Source of the DNA: Anaerofilum sp. | GTDB lineage: Bacteria > Bacillota > Clostridia > Oscillospirales > Ruminococcaceae | NCBI GenBank assembly: GCA_020024115.1 | Contig: JAHHUF010000058.1 | Coordinates: forward strand, 1 to 10,068 | DNA length: 10,068 nt | Reading direction: 5' to 3' | Shown: piece by piece, positions 7,133 to 10,068 of the stretch | Position numbering within the stretch: position 1 is the stretch's first letter | How the letters are laid out: each line of letters starts with the position of its first letter | The notes under the pieces: model-generated | Seen by the model: only the letters and a program-made list of their open reading frames with translations | What the model was told of the DNA's origin: nothing | Database searches by the model: none | Translations under genes and position numbers: made by a program

Positions 7133-9967
7133 TTGGCAAATGATAAAATTGTGATAAAAGGTGCCAGAGAGCATAACTTGAAAAATGTTGATTTGACCAT
7201 TCCCAGAGATAAGTTGATTGTCATGACTGGGCTTTCGGGGTCGGGAAAATCCAGTTTGGCATTTGATACCATTTATGCAGATGGGCAGCGCCGTTACATG
7301 GAAAGCCTTTCCAGTTATGCCCGTCAATTTTTGGGACAGATGGAAAAGCCCGATGTAGACGAAATACAGGGACTGTCTCCTGCAATTTCCATCGACCAAA
7401 AAACAATCAGCCGCAATCCTCGCTCCACCGTTGGAACAGTAACAGAGATTTATGATTATCTGCGATTGCTGTATGCACGCATTGGAATTCCGCATTGCCC
7501 TGTTTGCGGACGGGAAATCACGCAGCAAACCGTAGACCAGATGGTAGACACCATTATGGAGTTGCCCGAAGGAACTAAATTTCAAATTTTGGCTCCTGTG
7601 GTTCGGGGCAGAAAAGGAACCCAGCAAAAGGAATTGGATGCCGCAAGAAAATCGGGATATGCCCGCGTGCGGATTGATGGGAATTTGTACGACCTTTCGG
7701 AAGAAATTTCTTTGGAAAAAAACAAAAAGCATACCGTAGAAATCATTGTAGACCGTTTGGTTATGCGTGAGGATATTCAAGGCAGACTGGCAGATTCTTT
7801 GGAAACCGCCATCAGTCTGACTGGCGGTATGGTTTTGGTTGATGTGATTGATGGCGAGGAAATGCAGTTTAGCCAAAGCTATGCTTGCCCTGAACATGGG
7901 GTATCGGTGGAAGAACTTGCCCCGAGAATGTTCAGCTTTAACAACCCCTTTGGAGCTTGTCCGAAGTGTACCGGCTTGGGGACTTTTATGCGGGTTGACC
8001 CCGATTTGATTCTGCCAAACAAAGAATTATCTATCCATCAAGGTGCTATCAAAGCAAGCGGATGGTATTGGGCAGAAGGTTCAATTTCGGATAGCTGTTA
8101 TCAGGCTTTGGCAAAGCGGTATGGTTTTACACTGGATACCCCCATCAAAGACCTGAGCAAAGAGGCAATGGATGCCTTGTTGTATGGCACAAAGGGCGAA
8201 CGCTTGGAAATGCACCGCACCAATGAATTTGGCTCAAGCAAATATATGGCAGAGTTTGAGGGCATTGTAAACAATCTTGAGCGTCGTTTTCGTGAAACAA
8301 ACAGCGAGTGGATGAAAGAAGAAATCAGTCAGGTAATGGCTGGTGTAGAATGTCCTGACTGTCACGGACACCGTTTGAAACCCACCAGTTTGAGCGTGAC
8401 AGTGGGTGGAAAAAATATCAGTGAGTTTTGTGAAATGAGTGTTCAGCAGGAGCTGGAATTTGTACAGACAATGCAGCTTTCTGAGAGAGAACACATGATT
8501 GCAGATGGTGTTTTGAAAGAAGTAAAAGAGCGTTTGGGCTTTTTGCAAAGCGTCGGGCTGTCCTATTTGACCTTGTCCCGTGCAGCAGGAACTTTGTCAG
8601 GCGGCGAAAGCCAGCGGATTCGTCTTGCAACACAAATCGGAAGTGCTTTGACCGGCGTTTTATATGTGTTAGATGAGCCAAGCATTGGGCTGCATCAACG
8701 AGATAATGATAAACTGATTGCCACCTTAAAGCGTCTGCGTGATTTGGGCAATACACTTGTTGTGGTGGAACATGATGAAGATACCATGCGCAATGCGGAT
8801 TTTATTGTAGATGTTGGACCAGGGGCAGGTGTTTATGGCGGAGAAATTGTGGCAGCAGGCAGCATTGAGGATATTTGTGCAGAGCCACGCAGCATTACAG
8901 GGCAATATCTTTCCGGAGCAAAAAAAATCACTGTCCCGGCAAAGCGGAGAAAAGGAAACGGCAAAAAAATTCGGATTATTGGAGCAAAAGAAAATAATCT
9001 GAAAAATATCAATGTTGACATTCCTTTGGGTGTGATGACCTGTGTGACAGGAATTTCCGGGTCGGGAAAATCCAGTTTAGTGAATGAAATTTTATACAAA
9101 AAACTGGCAGGTGAATTGAACAAAACACGCACCCGTCCAGGGAAACACAAAGAAATTCAAGGGCTGGAGTATGTAGATAAAGTAATTGGAATTGACCAAT
9201 CCCCCATTGGTAGAACGCCTCGTTCAAATCCAGCAACTTATACAGGTGTGTTTACAGATATTCGTACTGTTTTTTCACAAACACAAGATGCCAAAATGCG
9301 TGGTTATGGGCCGGGAAGATTTTCTTTTAATGTAAAAGGTGGCAGATGTGAGGCTTGTGAAGGCGATGGAATTATTCAAATTGCAATGCACTTTTTACCT
9401 GATATTTTTGTGCCTTGTGAAGTGTGCAAAGGTGCAAGATATAACCGAGAAACATTGGAAGTGAAATATAAAGGGAAAAATATTTCGGATGTTTTAAATA
9501 TGACAGTAGAAGAAGGTTGCAATTTCTTTGCGAATATTCCTAAAATTCAAAGAAAACTACAAACTTTGCTGGATGTGGGTTTGGGTTATATCACATTGGG
9601 TCAAAGTGCCACCACTCTGTCAGGAGGAGAGGCGCAGCGTGTAAAATTGGCGTTGGAACTGGCAAAAAGAGATACAGGTAAAACAGTCTATATCTTAGAT
9701 GAACCGACAACGGGTTTGCATATTGCAGATGTACACAAGCTGGTCAAAGTATTGGATAAGCTGGCAGATGCAGGCAATACAGTGATTATCATTGAACACA
9801 ATTTGGATATGATTAAGCGTGCAGACCATATTATTGATTTGGGGCCAGAAGGCGGCAGTGCTGGGGGTGAAATTGTAGCACAAGGTACACCGGAGCAGGT
9901 GGCAGAAAATGAACAATCTTTTACAGGAATGTATTTAAAACCTTTGTTGGAACGAGATAAAGAATAA
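7133..9967 (+). CDS. uvrA: UvrA, excinuclease ABC subunit A
   Basis: UvrA is the dimeric ABC-type ATPase that scans DNA for bulky lesions and loads UvrB. The 944 residues match the normal length. The first nucleotide-binding half has Walker A GLSGSGKSS at 33-41 (Lys39), a CPVCG pair near 122-126, the zinc module Cys252, His255, Cys276, Cys279, signature LSGGESQR from 488 and YVLDEPSIGLH. The second half has Walker A GISGSGKSS from 640 (Lys646), the C-terminal zinc finger Cys739, Cys742, Cys762, Cys765, signature LSGGEAQR from 829 and YILDEPTTGLH. The second ligand of the first zinc module is His, not the Cys of E. coli UvrA. The start is TTG: it gives the expected N-terminus (ANDKIVIKGAREHNLKN) and has GGGGG about ten bases upstream, while the first in-frame ATG is residue 31, too late. 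It lies 16 bases after the end of the uvrB frame and so is in one operon with it. Confidence 0.97.
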   Translation: MANDKIVIKGAREHNLKNVDLTIPRDKLIVMTGLSGSGKSSLAFDTIYADGQRRYMESLSSYARQFLGQMEKPDVDEIQGLSPAISIDQKTISRNPRSTVGTVTEIYDYLRLLYARIGIPHCPVCGREITQQTVDQMVDTIMELPEGTKFQILAPVVRGRKGTQQKELDAARKSGYARVRIDGNLYDLSEEISLEKNKKHTVEIIVDRLVMREDIQGRLADSLETAISLTGGMVLVDVIDGEEMQFSQSYACPEHGVSVEELAPRMFSFNNPFGACPKCTGLGTFMRVDPDLILPNKELSIHQGAIKASGWYWAEGSISDSCYQALAKRYGFTLDTPIKDLSKEAMDALLYGTKGERLEMHRTNEFGSSKYMAEFEGIVNNLERRFRETNSEWMKEEISQVMAGVECPDCHGHRLKPTSLSVTVGGKNISEFCEMSVQQELEFVQTMQLSEREHMIADGVLKEVKERLGFLQSVGLSYLTLSRAAGTLSGGESQRIRLATQIGSALTGVLYVLDEPSIGLHQRDNDKLIATLKRLRDLGNTLVVVEHDEDTMRNADFIVDVGPGAGVYGGEIVAAGSIEDICAEPRSITGQYLSGAKKITVPAKRRKGNGKKIRIIGAKENNLKNINVDIPLGVMTCVTGISGSGKSSLVNEILYKKLAGELNKTRTRPGKHKEIQGLEYVDKVIGIDQSPIGRTPRSNPATYTGVFTDIRTVFSQTQDAKMRGYGPGRFSFNVKGGRCEACEGDGIIQIAMHFLPDIFVPCEVCKGARYNRETLEVKYKGKNISDVLNMTVEEGCNFFANIPKIQRKLQTLLDVGLGYITLGQSATTLSGGEAQRVKLALELAKRDTGKTVYILDEPTTGLHIADVHKLVKVLDKLADAGNTVIIIEHNLDMIKRADHIIDLGPEGGSAGGEIVAQGTPEQVAENEQSFTGMYLKPLLERDKE

Positions 9968-9974
9968 GCAAATC

Positions 9975-10020
9975 AAAACCTTTCTAGACGAAACAATTTG
10001 TTTTTTAGAGAGGTTTTTTT
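9975..10020 (+). terminator. Intrinsic terminator of the uvrBA operon
   Basis: AAAACCTTTCT (9975-9985) pairs with AGAGAGGTTTT (10007-10017) through 11 pairs including one G-T, and an inner AAACA/TGTTT stem closes most of the intervening bases. The outer stem runs into seven T at 10014-10020. It begins eight bases after the uvrA stop. The remaining 48 bases of the window are A/T-rich and show no gene. Confidence 0.85.
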
Positions 10021-10068
10021 GTGACTAATTTTAATAAACAACTATTTTTTTATTTTAAATTAACAAAA

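Overview
The window looks like a housekeeping stretch of a low-to-medium GC Firmicutes chromosome, most likely class Clostridia. The reasons are the strong purine-rich ribosome binding sites, the A/T-rich spacers with consensus-like sigma-A promoters, the uvrB-uvrA gene order, and a fused membrane glycosyltransferase of a type I associate with clostridia. No rRNA, tRNA, CRISPR array, insertion sequence or phage gene was seen. The species cannot be named from this sequence.

Layout. (1) On the minus strand at 19-1017 is an RluA-family pseudouridine synthase with an S4 domain. (2) It is divergent from a plus-strand pair, radC (1155-1910) and a 1011-residue polytopic glycosyltransferase (1915-4950), separated by only 4 bases and probably co-transcribed. 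The 137-base divergent spacer holds back-to-back promoters. (3) A 129-base spacer (4951-5079) carries a good promoter and a GC-rich hairpin that would lie at the 5' end of the next transcript. (4) Then come the nucleotide excision repair genes uvrB (5080-6930, followed in the same frame by a detached 3' end to 7116) and uvrA (7133-9967), closed by a clear intrinsic terminator at 9975-10020.

The main observation is that uvrB is interrupted. A TAA at 6928-6930 ends the reading frame after the helicase core. The next 61 codons in the same frame, with no indel, encode a well-preserved UVR domain (the UvrC-contacting coiled coil) and a basic tail, ending at a second TAA at 7114-7116. One base change (for example GAA to TAA) would explain it. 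An ATG at 6940, ten bases past the stop, with GGGA just upstream, could restart translation and release the UVR domain as a 58-residue peptide. Whether this is a sequence error, a recent nonsense mutation, stop readthrough, or a stable two-piece UvrB cannot be decided from the window.

How the genes work together: UvrA and UvrB form the damage-recognition complex and UvrB recruits UvrC (not in this window) through its UVR domain. RadC is often placed near DNA-repair genes although its function is unsettled. The glycosyltransferase and the pseudouridine synthase are not functionally linked to repair. I see no convincing wholly new system; the split uvrB and the double GT-C fusion deserve the second look.
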